A stretch of 21,185 nucleotides of DNA from contig JBAZYX010000072.1 in NCBI GenBank assembly GCA_041659105.1, forward strand, positions 1-21,185, written 5' to 3'. A program made the translations under genes and the position numbers. The notes under the pieces are model-generated. The model did no database searches. It was given only the letters and a program-made list of their open reading frames with translations, and was not told where the DNA came from. This DNA is from CAIUKV01 sp041659105 (GTDB lineage: Bacteria > Actinomycetota > Acidimicrobiia > IMCC26256 > PALSA-555). Below are positions 1 through 6,320 of the stretch, in pieces (positions within the stretch are counted from its first letter, which is position 1; the number at the start of each line of letters is the position of its first letter).

Positions 1-657
1 AGCGCGGCCGTCCCTCGCGGGCGCGATGAACACGATCTCGGCCTCGGCGAGCCGCACCCCGTCACAGTCGGCGGTGCCCCACACGAAGATCTTGCGGCCC
101 TCGACCCGGTCGACCCCGGCCTCGTAGTCGATGCGCCGCAGCAGCGGCGTGGGGCGGATCATGCGCACGGTGAGCGTGCCGGTGTACCCGGCGATGCCGG
201 ACGCGGTCTGGGCCGAGCCGAGGAGGTCGTCGAACGCGGCCGCCACGAACCCGCCGTGGAGGCTGCCCACCGGGCCCTCGTACGCCGCGGTGTAGGTGGC
301 CGAGCCTCGGGTGATTCCGTCGTCGTCGATGACCCACTGCACCGGCGCCGCGAGCGGGTTGCTCCGCCCCGCGATGCCGCTGCGCTCGAGCAGCGCGCCC
401 TGGTGCCCCCCGCACGAGCCGAGCCCGCCCTTCGCGTGGAGGCTCGCCAGCGCGCCCATGCGGTCGGCGAGCCCGTCGATCTCCGCGGTGAGGGCCTCGA
501 CGGTGCCGTCGGGCACCTCGTCGACGTCGAGGTGCGCGCTGAGCTCGATCACGCGCTTCACCGCGCGGGTGAGCGCGTGCTTGTGCGCGAGCGGGGCGTC
601 CTCGACGGGGTCGGTCGCGTCGTAGGTGGTGCGGGGATCGGGCGGCAGCGTGGTCAC
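1..657 (-). CDS. PaaI-family hotdog-fold acyl-CoA thioesterase (3' end off window)
   Basis: Probably hydrolyses an acyl-CoA thioester in the cytoplasm to release free acid and CoA. The visible 219 codons are open to the left edge, so the C-terminus is missing. The GTG start at 655-657 is chosen because an in-frame TAG lies only four codons upstream. Residues 1-75 form a predicted helical N-terminal extension. The hotdog domain covers about residues 100-215, with the family motif GSLHGGFVAAAFDDLLG at 131-147: HGG at 134-136 and the candidate acidic catalytic residue at D143/D144. It is the last visible gene of the minus-strand run that begins at 4221, 26 bp after the EthD gene. Such thioesterases commonly sit beside beta-oxidation genes in actinobacteria. 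The fold is clear; the substrate is unknown. Confidence 0.85.
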   Translation of the reverse strand, partial: MTTLPPDPRTTYDATDPVEDAPLAHKHALTRAVKRVIELSAHLDVDEVPDGTVEALTAEIDGLADRMGALASLHAKGGLGSCGGHQGALLERSGIAGRSNPLAAPVQWVIDDDGITRGSATYTAAYEGPVGSLHGGFVAAAFDDLLGSAQTASGIAGYTGTLTVRMIRPTPLLRRIDYEAGVDRVEGRKIFVWGTADCDGVRLAEAEIVFIAPARDGRA

Positions 658-683
658 GGCCGGAATCTACGACGGCGGGCGGG

Positions 684-1301
684 TCACGAGCGCAGCCAGG
701 TCTCCCGGGCGGTCATGCGCCAGCCCCGGGGACGGTCGATGAACCGGGCGACGTCCTCGCCCACGGTCCGTTGGCCCTCGGGTGAGTCGTAGAAGCGCTC
801 GTGGAGGTCGTGCGCGGTGTGGAAGTACAGCTGGGCGATGCCGTCGACGTCGGGGGCGTTTGCGGTGAGCGACTCGATCACGGGGTTCTGCACGTAGCGC
901 GCCACGCCGGGATGGTGGACGGGGACGAGCGGGGCGTGCCGGTCGTTCCAGTGCGCCGCGAACTCGGCGCGGGTGAGCGCCGGCAGCCGGCGCACGAAGG
1001 AGCACTGCTCGATCGCAGGGGTCGGCGTGCCGTCGGCCCAGTCGCGCGTCCACTCGATCTGCACGCGTTCGTCGACGAGGTACGCGGCCACCGGCGCGTC
1101 GAACCACGCGGCGGGGTCGATCGGCGCGTCGCCCGTGACCCAGGCCATCGCGACGCCGCCGATGGTGTCGGGCGGCGCGGCGGGCTCGTCGGGGTGTGGC
1201 CGGTGGACGGAGTACGCGACGAGCCCGTCCACGTCCGGCACGGCGTCGCCGAGCGGGCCGTGCACCACGGCCACGACCTTGCGCGCGCCCGCGTCGCTCA
1301 C
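684..1301 (-). CDS. EthD domain-containing protein
   Basis: A 205-residue protein with a dimeric alpha/beta-barrel EthD-like half at about residues 100-195. The characteristic stretch FVRRLPALTRAEFAAHWNDR (102-121) is followed by H122 and the paired HH at 129-130. EthD proteins were named from the ethyl tert-butyl ether degradation cluster, and relatives accompany P450 or catabolic oxidoreductase genes; their biochemical role is poorly defined. Residues 8-85 may be a second, degenerate copy of the barrel, which would make this a single-chain pseudo-dimer; that is inference from length and strand pattern. GTG start, 16 bp after the SDR stop, so probably co-transcribed. The family call is good; the function is unknown. 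Confidence 0.8.
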   Translation of the reverse strand: MSDAGARKVVAVVHGPLGDAVPDVDGLVAYSVHRPHPDEPAAPPDTIGGVAMAWVTGDAPIDPAAWFDAPVAAYLVDERVQIEWTRDWADGTPTPAIEQCSFVRRLPALTRAEFAAHWNDRHAPLVPVHHPGVARYVQNPVIESLTANAPDVDGIAQLYFHTAHDLHERFYDSPEGQRTVGEDVARFIDRPRGWRMTARETWLRS

Positions 1302-1317
1302 GCCGGTCGGCTGGAGC

Positions 1318-2103
1318 TCAGGTGCCCGGCGGCGGCATCACGCCGCTGCGGAACTCGAAGTCCTGCGCGCCCTTGCCCTTGATGATCGTGCGGACGAGGC
1401 CGGTCTCGTCGGACGCGAGCATCTCGGCCACCGCCTCGGCGACCTCGGAAGGGTCGAGGGTCGGCCGTGCGCCGGTGTCGAGGCGCTGCTGGATGAAGTC
1501 GTCGATGAGCGCCGTCTGGACGCCGCCGGGGCAGATGGCGTGCAGCCGGATCCCGGCCTCGGCCAGCTGCGGTGCCGCGCTGCGCACGAACCCGACCACC
1601 GCATGCTTCGTGGCCGCGTAGAACGGGTCGTCGTAGTAGGGGCCGACGCCGGCGAGGGACGCGGTGGCGACGATCGCGCAGCCGCGGTGGTCGCCCTGCA
1701 TGACCCGCGAGATCCCGATGACGGGGAGCAGCACACCGTCGAGGTTCACGCCCATCACGCGGCGGTACTGCGCGACCGTCACGTCGAGGACCGAGTACGG
1801 ATGGCGTGTGGTGACGATGCCGGCGTTGAGGTGGGCGAGGTCGATGGCGCCGTGCTCGTCGAACACGTCGAGGATGAGCCGGTCCCACGCCTCCGGGTCG
1901 GAGACGTCGAGGACCGCGGCGCTGCCCCCGATGTCGTCGGCGACCGCCCGCACCGCGGGTTCGGCGAGGTCGACGGCAACCACGTGCGCGCCGAGGGCGG
2001 CCAGGTGCCGCGCGCTCGCGGCACCGATGCCGGACGCCGCGCCGGTGACGATCGCCACCTTGCCCGAGAAGGTGGGCACGTCAGTGCCCGAGGAGTCCGT
2101 CAC
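1318..2103 (-). CDS. SDR-family oxidoreductase
   Basis: NAD(P)-dependent short-chain dehydrogenase/reductase of 261 residues, the usual size for a classical SDR. Cofactor motif TGAASGIG at 20-27, with D45 at the end of beta-2 suggesting NAD(H) preference. NAG at 93-95 stands in for NNAG (the segment reads HLNAG). Catalytic serine near S149 (ATASLAG) and YAATK with Y162 and K166. The C-terminal PGGVQT segment is typical. It probably interconverts a secondary alcohol and a ketone in the cytoplasm. GTG start at 2101-2103; a second in-frame GTG eight codons in is possible but would leave a short N-terminus. It lies between the Nfu-like gene (52 bp upstream) and the EthD gene. Substrate unknown. 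Confidence 0.88.
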   Translation of the reverse strand: MTDSSGTDVPTFSGKVAIVTGAASGIGAASARHLAALGAHVVAVDLAEPAVRAVADDIGGSAAVLDVSDPEAWDRLILDVFDEHGAIDLAHLNAGIVTTRHPYSVLDVTVAQYRRVMGVNLDGVLLPVIGISRVMQGDHRGCAIVATASLAGVGPYYDDPFYAATKHAVVGFVRSAAPQLAEAGIRLHAICPGGVQTALIDDFIQQRLDTGARPTLDPSEVAEAVAEMLASDETGLVRTIIKGKGAQDFEFRSGVMPPPGT

Positions 2104-2159
2104 TCTGGTTCGCTCGCGGGGCGCCGGGACGGCTTCGCGAGCACGCTTGGCTCGCTCAC
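2100..2159 (-). other. Micro-ORF bridging the Nfu-like and SDR genes
   Basis: Twenty codons encode VSEPSVLAKPSRRPASEPE and a stop. The GTG start overlaps the TGA stop of the Nfu-like gene, and the TGA stop overlaps the GTG start of the SDR gene, so the 52-bp gap is covered by one open frame. No clear ribosome binding site is needed if ribosomes restart from the upstream stop. It could be chance in such GC-rich DNA; the peptide resembles nothing I know. Confidence 0.25.
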
Positions 2160-2422
2160 TCGCTGTCGCGGGGGTCGTCGACGGCGACGACCTGCACCGC
2201 GGGCGCGTGCTCCTGGATCGCGTGCAGCATCAGCTCGCCGAGCATGGGCTGCGGGATCACGCACTCGGGGCACTCCGCGCCCTCGAGCTCGAGGCGCAGG
2301 GCGAGCCGGCCGGACGCGGCGTCCCAGTCGAGGGGCGTCACATCGGCGCCGTCGGGACCGAGGAAGACGCGCACGGCGTCGAGGCCCTGGTCGAGCCCGG
2401 TGGGGGTGTCGGTGATGCTCAT
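2156..2422 (-). CDS. Small stand-alone Nfu/NifU C-terminal-like protein with CxxC
   Basis: An 88-residue protein. Its pattern matches the NifU C-terminal (Nfu) domain: an N-terminal helix LDAVRVFLGPDGADVTPLDW (13-32), two strands, the cysteine pair CPEC at 51-54 just after GAE, a long helix, and a final strand ending VQVVAVDD. Nfu proteins carry an [Fe-S] cluster through a CxxC on a dimer and pass it to client enzymes. Here the CxxC is displaced by one residue from the usual GAC position, so cluster binding is inference. It sits inside a catabolic operon with no other Fe-S assembly gene visible. ATG start, with no strong Shine-Dalgarno, 46 bp after the preceding SDR. Alternatively it is an uncharacterised alpha/beta CxxC protein. 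Confidence 0.6.
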   Translation of the reverse strand: MSITDTPTGLDQGLDAVRVFLGPDGADVTPLDWDAASGRLALRLELEGAECPECVIPQPMLGELMLHAIQEHAPAVQVVAVDDPRDSE

Positions 2423-2468
2423 GGCCGCAGACTAGATCGCGGGTGGGTCGCCCGAGGGCAGCCGCCGG

Positions 2469-3257
2469 TCAGAGGGCGGGCCGGTTGCGGGACAGGTGGG
2501 CGCCGTTGTCGCCGAACACCAGGGTGCCGGTCATGGCGCCTCCGAGGTCGGACGCCACGGCCACGATCACCCGGGCGAGGTCGTCGGGCTCGGTCAGCCG
2601 GCCCAGGGGATGCGCGGCGACGAGCTTGTCGACGGTCGCGTCGTCGAACACGGCCCGGACGTTGGGCGTGAGCGTGGTGCCGGGGGCGACGGCCATCACC
2701 CGGATCCCGGCCGGGCCCAGCTCCACCGCGAGGGTGGACGTCAGGCTGTTGATGCCGGCCTTGGCCGCGCCGTAGGGCGCCATGTTGAGCGAGGGCCGGG
2801 TCGACTCGCCCGAGCTCACGTTCACGATGACGCCCCGTGTGCCCGCGGCGACCATGGCCCGGGCCTCGGCCTGGCAGCAGTACATCGTGACGAACAGGTT
2901 CAGCTCGACGATGCCGCGCAGGTCGGCGTCGTCGGTGTCGAGGAACGGGGCCGGCAGCCGCCCCCCGAGCGACCCGACGTTGTTCACGGCGACGTCGAGC
3001 GGACCGAGGGTGGTCTCGACCTCGGCGACCATCGCCCGCACCCGCGCGGGGTCGCGCAGGTCGGCGGTGATCGTGTGGACGCGGGTGCCCTCGGCGGCGA
3101 CCGCGGCGGCCGCGTCGGCGAGCGCCGTCCCGTCGATGTCCACGAGCGCGACGTCGCACCCGGCGCGCGCCAGCCACACCGCGGTGGCGCGCCCGATCCC
3201 GATCCCGGATCCGGTCACGAGCGCCCGCTTGCCACCCAGCCCCAGGTCGATGCTCAT
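2469..3257 (-). CDS. SDR-family oxidoreductase
   Basis: A classical 262-residue SDR. Cofactor motif TGSGIGIG at 15-22, D40 after beta-2 (NAD preference), NNVG at 92-95, catalytic S148/S149 in NVSSG, and YGAAK with Y162 and K166. The C-terminus has GDNGAHLS where most relatives have VDGG. The ATG at 3255-3257 is chosen over an upstream in-frame ATG because the 22 extra residues would be read through the 9-bp tandem repeat and give an Arg-Asp repeat (RRDRRDRRD) with no counterpart in the family. It is the second gene of the minus-strand run, 31 bp after the medium-chain dehydrogenase. Probably oxidises or reduces a pathway intermediate; substrate unknown. Confidence 0.88.
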   Translation of the reverse strand: MSIDLGLGGKRALVTGSGIGIGRATAVWLARAGCDVALVDIDGTALADAAAAVAAEGTRVHTITADLRDPARVRAMVAEVETTLGPLDVAVNNVGSLGGRLPAPFLDTDDADLRGIVELNLFVTMYCCQAEARAMVAAGTRGVIVNVSSGESTRPSLNMAPYGAAKAGINSLTSTLAVELGPAGIRVMAVAPGTTLTPNVRAVFDDATVDKLVAAHPLGRLTEPDDLARVIVAVASDLGGAMTGTLVFGDNGAHLSRNRPAL

Positions 3258-3292
3258 GCGGTCACGCCGATCACGCCGATCACGCCGATCAC
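3254..3292 (-). other. Micro-ORF bridging the dehydrogenase and SDR genes
   Basis: Thirteen codons encode VIGVIGVIGVTA and a stop, made almost wholly of the 9-bp tandem repeat. The GTG start overlaps the stop codon of the dehydrogenase and the TGA overlaps the ATG of the SDR. In the dehydrogenase's own frame the same repeat presents a TGA in every copy. Translation is unproven. Confidence 0.25.
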
Positions 3293-3297
3293 GCCGG
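3262..3297. repeat. 9-bp tandem repeat, four copies
   Basis: The unit tcacgccga occurs three times perfectly (3262, 3271, 3280), followed by tcacgccgg at 3289. The fourth copy includes the stop codon and last two codons of the dehydrogenase gene, and the array fills most of the spacer up to the SDR start. Slippage could change copy number without touching either coding region upstream of the stop. Confidence 0.9.
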
Positions 3298-4221
3298 CTC
3301 CAGCACGACTTTGATGGCGCCATGGGCGCGGTCGGCGGCGACCCGGAACGCCTCGGGTGCGTCGGCGAGGGGGAACCGGTGCGTGATCAGCGTCGTGGCG
3401 ATCTCGGGGCGGCGGGCCAGGAGCGCCGCGGCGGTGTCGACGTCGCGGCCGCCGCCGTGGTGGGCGTAGGTGAACGCCCACTTGAACGTCGCCTCCTTCA
3501 TCATCGCGGCGACGCCCGGCATCGTGACGCCCTCCCAGAACGTCGACAGGAACACCACGAGCCCGCCCGGCCGCACCAGCTCGACGGCGCGGTCGAGGGC
3601 GCTCTGCGTGCCCGCGGCCTCGAACACGACGTCGTAGCCGCCGGAGGTCGGCCCGAGCGCGCCCAGCCGCTCGCCCGCGACGCGCTGGGTGTCGTGGCGC
3701 GCCTCGAGGTCCACCGCGCAGCCCGCGGCCGCCGCGCTGGCGACCGCGGCGAGGCCGATGCTCCCGGCCCCGACCACTGCGACCCGCTCGCCGCCGGCGA
3801 TCCCGCCCTGCTCGAGCCCGTGCACCGCGACCGCGAGCGGCTCGACGAGGCACGCATGCTCGACCGGCAGGCCGGCCGGCAGCCGGATCAGCGCGTCCGG
3901 CCGGACGCGGACCCGCTCGGCCATCCCGCCGTCGGCGGTGATCCCGAGGATCAGCCCGTTGTTGCACAGGTGGCGCCGCCCCGTCCGGCACTCCGGGCAC
4001 TCGCCGCAGGGGTTGCTGGGGTCGACCGCCACCGGGGTGCCGTCGTCGAGCACGCCCGCGAACTCGTGACCGAGCACGCACGGGATCGGCCCGTACCCGA
4101 TCATGTGGAGGTCGCTGCCGCAGAGGCTCGACGCGCGGACCTCGACCATCGCTCCGTCGCCGGCGGGATCGTCGATGTCGACGACCTCGATGCCCGCCTC
4201 CGTGCGCTTCACCGCCTGCAT
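3289..4221 (-). CDS. Zinc-dependent medium-chain alcohol dehydrogenase (MDR family)
   Basis: A 310-residue member of the medium-chain dehydrogenase/reductase superfamily, expected to oxidise an alcohol or polyol with NAD(P). Catalytic zinc ligands are C34 (LCGSDLH), H52/E53 (GHEFAG) and probably E127 in LVEPLAVAVH. The structural zinc loop CGECPECRTGRRHLC supplies C72, C75, C78 and C86. The Rossmann motif is GAGSIG at 151-156. It is shorter than the usual 340-380 residues; the nucleotide-binding half has a compact stretch after residue 175, where RHDTQR follows the expected acidic residue. It is the first gene of the minus-strand run and is divergent from the PhyH gene across 62 bp. ATG start preceded by a modest gagg. 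Substrate unknown. Confidence 0.88.
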   Translation of the reverse strand: MQAVKRTEAGIEVVDIDDPAGDGAMVEVRASSLCGSDLHMIGYGPIPCVLGHEFAGVLDDGTPVAVDPSNPCGECPECRTGRRHLCNNGLILGITADGGMAERVRVRPDALIRLPAGLPVEHACLVEPLAVAVHGLEQGGIAGGERVAVVGAGSIGLAAVASAAAAGCAVDLEARHDTQRVAGERLGALGPTSGGYDVVFEAAGTQSALDRAVELVRPGGLVVFLSTFWEGVTMPGVAAMMKEATFKWAFTYAHHGGGRDVDTAAALLARRPEIATTLITHRFPLADAPEAFRVAADRAHGAIKVVLEPA

Positions 4222-4283
4222 GTCGCCGGCCTCGTTCCCGGAAGTGCCATGATCCGCGACGCTAACGCACGAGGGAGAGGGCC
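4222..4283. promoter_or_regulatory. 62-bp divergent intergenic region between two catabolic operons
   Basis: Both the minus-strand six-gene run and the plus-strand PhyH/dehydrogenase pair start from this short gap, so their promoters must overlap and joint regulation is likely. A gggagagg ribosome binding site lies directly before the PhyH ATG. A catgat hexamer at 4249-4254 could be a plus-strand -10 element, but no convincing -35 is spaced from it, and no clear inverted-repeat operator was seen. Confidence 0.35.
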
Positions 4284-5147
4284 ATGAGCGGCATCACGGC
4301 CGAGCAGCGCACGAGCTGGGACGAGCGGGGGTTCTTCGTCGTCCCCGGCTTCGCGGACGCCGCCACGTGCGCGGCGATGCTCGATCGCGCGGTCGAGCTG
4401 TGTCGTGCGGGCGCGCGCGGCGAGGGGCTCGGAGCCACCTTCGTGGATCCGGAGCGCAACCCGTGGCCGGAGGCCTCGGAGCCCGAGGACTTCGTGTCGA
4501 AGGTGTTCATCCTCCACACGGGCGATCCGGTCTTCACCGGCTTCTCGCGCGACCCGCGGTTGGGCGAGCTGCTCGGCGGCATGCTCGGCGACGACGTCGA
4601 CTGCTTCCTCTCGCAGTTCATCTTCAAGAACCCCGGTGCGCGCGGCCAGCCGTGGCACCAGGACTCCCTGTACTTCCCGTTCGAGCCCGACCACCAGGTG
4701 GGCATCTGGCTCGCCGTCACCGCGGCCACACCGGAGAACGGCCCGCTGTCGGTGATGCCCGGGTCGCACCGCGAACCCGTGCACGAGCACGTCCCCGACC
4801 AGCGGGCCGACGCGAACCTGGGGTACACGGAGATCGTCGACTACGCGTTCGACGGCGCGGTCCAGGTGCTCATGGAGGCGGGCGACCTCCTGGTGTTCGA
4901 CAGTCACCTGATGCACTGCTCGACCGACAACGTGTCCGACGGCGTGCGCGCGGCGATGGTGTATCACTTCGCGTCCGCGGGGACGGTCGACCACACGTAC
5001 GCCCGGCTGCGCGAGCAGGCCGACGCGATGGGGGAGATGCCCGACCACGTCCACGACGCGGCCGAGGCCGGCGAATCGAGCTCGCCCTACTTCTGGGAGC
5101 CGGTACGAAGGGGCGCACGCCCGTGGAGGTGGCGAGACCATGAGTGA
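4284..5147 (+). CDS. Phytanoyl-CoA dioxygenase (PhyH) family Fe(II)/2-oxoglutarate oxygenase
   Basis: A 287-residue cytoplasmic oxygenase expected to hydroxylate a carboxylate, acyl-CoA or small hydrophobic substrate using Fe(II), O2 and 2-oxoglutarate. The facial triad is visible: H125 and D127 in QPWHQDSLYFPF and H211 in LMHCSTDN. R222 (GVRAAM) is placed to bind the 2-oxoglutarate carboxylate. The double-stranded beta-helix core spans about residues 95-232. Length is normal for the family. The ATG is preceded by gggagagg. It is followed by a zinc dehydrogenase 84 bp downstream, consistent with hydroxylation followed by oxidation of the alcohol. The family includes both catabolic and biosynthetic enzymes, so the substrate is open. 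Confidence 0.9.
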   Translation: MSGITAEQRTSWDERGFFVVPGFADAATCAAMLDRAVELCRAGARGEGLGATFVDPERNPWPEASEPEDFVSKVFILHTGDPVFTGFSRDPRLGELLGGMLGDDVDCFLSQFIFKNPGARGQPWHQDSLYFPFEPDHQVGIWLAVTAATPENGPLSVMPGSHREPVHEHVPDQRADANLGYTEIVDYAFDGAVQVLMEAGDLLVFDSHLMHCSTDNVSDGVRAAMVYHFASAGTVDHTYARLREQADAMGEMPDHVHDAAEAGESSSPYFWEPVRRGARPWRWRDHE

Positions 5148-5235
5148 GCGTCCTGCGTCACGGACAGGCAGGGAGACGAGCAGCGAGCGGGGCCCGAGCG
5201 GCCCGGCCCGCAGGGCCGAGAGCGGGCAAGCATGA
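5140..5235 (+). other. Micro-ORF (31 codons) bridging the PhyH and dehydrogenase genes
   Basis: Begins with ATG at 5140 inside the last codons of the PhyH gene, about 10 bp after a ggagg sequence (5125-5129), and ends with a TGA that overlaps the ATG of the downstream dehydrogenase (ATGA). The peptide starts MSERPASRTGRET and is rich in Arg, Ser, Gly and Pro, with no predicted hydrophobic segment. It begins with a Ser-Glu-Pro/Arg stretch like the micro-ORF at 2100-2159. Either a short translated relay peptide, or a spacer that is open by chance. Confidence 0.35.
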
Positions 5236-6320
5236 CCGTGCGGGCCGCGGTGTTCCTGGGCAACGGCACCCACGAGGTGCGGGAGTTCGCCGACCCCGAG
5301 CCCCCGCCCGGCGGCGCGGTGCTCCAGGTGGAGGCGGTCGGGCTGTGTGGGTCCGACCTCGCGCAGTATCACGGCGGCGTCGGCGTGCCGGGGGAGAAGT
5401 TCCCGGTGGTGCCCGGCCACGAGACCGTGGGCCGGATCGCCAGGATCACGCCCGAGGCCGCGGCGGCGTGGGGCCTCGCGGAGGGTGACCGCGTGTGCGT
5501 CGACGAGATCCTGCGCTGCGGCGAGTGCCCGGCGTGCCGGCGCGGCTCGCCCGACTGCGCGGCGATGCAGGTGTACGGCTACACGCTCGCGGCCGACGAC
5601 GGCCCGGGGCTGTGGGGCGGGTACGGCGAGCAGATGACGCTGCGGTCCCGCACCAACCTGCACCGCGTCCCCGAAGGGATCGCCGCGGAGGAGCTCACCA
5701 TGTTCGAGCCCCTCGCGAACGCGGTCCACTGGGTGCAGCGCGCGGGCGTGCAGCTCGGCGACACCGTCGTGATCCAGGGGCCGGGGCACCAGGGTCTCGC
5801 GTGCCTGATGGCGGCGCGCGCGGTCGGCGCGGGACAGGTGATCGTCACCGGCACGAGCGGGGACACGCTGCGGTTCGCGGCGGCGCGGGCGCTCGGGGCC
5901 GACGCGGTCGTCGACGTCGAGAACGAGGACCCGATCCAGCGGGTGGCCGAGCTCACCAACGGTGCCATGGCCGACGTCGTGATGGACGTCGCCGCGGTCG
6001 CCACGTCGACGATCCCCCTCGCGGTGATGCTCGCTCGGAACTACGGACGCGTGCTGCTCGCGGGGCTCAAGCACTTCGCGCCGGTGGAGAACTTCATCTC
6101 CGACCTGGTCGTGTTCAAGCAGCTCACGCTGGTGGGGGGCGCGGGCTACACGCCCGGTTCGATGGCCGCGGCGGTGGAGCTCCTCGCGTCCGACCGGGTC
6201 GACCGCTCCGTGCTCGTCGGCGACGTGGTGACCCTCGACGACCTCGACCGCGGCCTCGCGCTGCTCGCCCGCGCCGTGCCCGACCACGATGCCGTCCACG
6301 TCAGCCTCCGCATGGGCTAG
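5232..6320 (+). CDS. Zinc-binding alcohol dehydrogenase (MDR family)
   Basis: A full-length 362-residue medium-chain dehydrogenase. Catalytic zinc ligands are C39 (LCGSDL), H63/E64 (PGHETVG) and probably E159 in MFEPLANAVHW. The structural zinc loop CGECPACRRGSPDC gives C96, C99, C102 and C110. The Rossmann motif is GPGHQG at 183-188, with a histidine in the glycine-rich turn, so cofactor specificity cannot be read with certainty. It probably oxidises the alcohol made by the PhyH oxygenase encoded upstream, or a related pathway alcohol. ATG start overlaps the TGA of the micro-ORF. Its stop codon shares a CTAG with the stop of the convergent acyl-CoA dehydrogenase gene. It is clearly diverged from the 310-residue paralogue at 3289. 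Confidence 0.9.
   Translation: MTVRAAVFLGNGTHEVREFADPEPPPGGAVLQVEAVGLCGSDLAQYHGGVGVPGEKFPVVPGHETVGRIARITPEAAAAWGLAEGDRVCVDEILRCGECPACRRGSPDCAAMQVYGYTLAADDGPGLWGGYGEQMTLRSRTNLHRVPEGIAAEELTMFEPLANAVHWVQRAGVQLGDTVVIQGPGHQGLACLMAARAVGAGQVIVTGTSGDTLRFAAARALGADAVVDVENEDPIQRVAELTNGAMADVVMDVAAVATSTIPLAVMLARNYGRVLLAGLKHFAPVENFISDLVVFKQLTLVGGAGYTPGSMAAAVELLASDRVDRSVLVGDVVTLDDLDRGLALLARAVPDHDAVHVSLRMG

Noticed and set aside
3258..3323. N-terminal extension of the SDR with an Arg-Arg-Asp repeat
   Set aside because: It is the 9-bp tandem repeat read in the SDR frame and overlaps the end of the dehydrogenase gene. The ATG at 3257 gives a normal SDR N-terminus.
5148..5231. Strong rho-independent terminator after the PhyH gene
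   Set aside because: The gap has GC-rich self-complementary runs (gcccggcccgcagggcc) but no T tract, and the downstream dehydrogenase looks co-transcribed.
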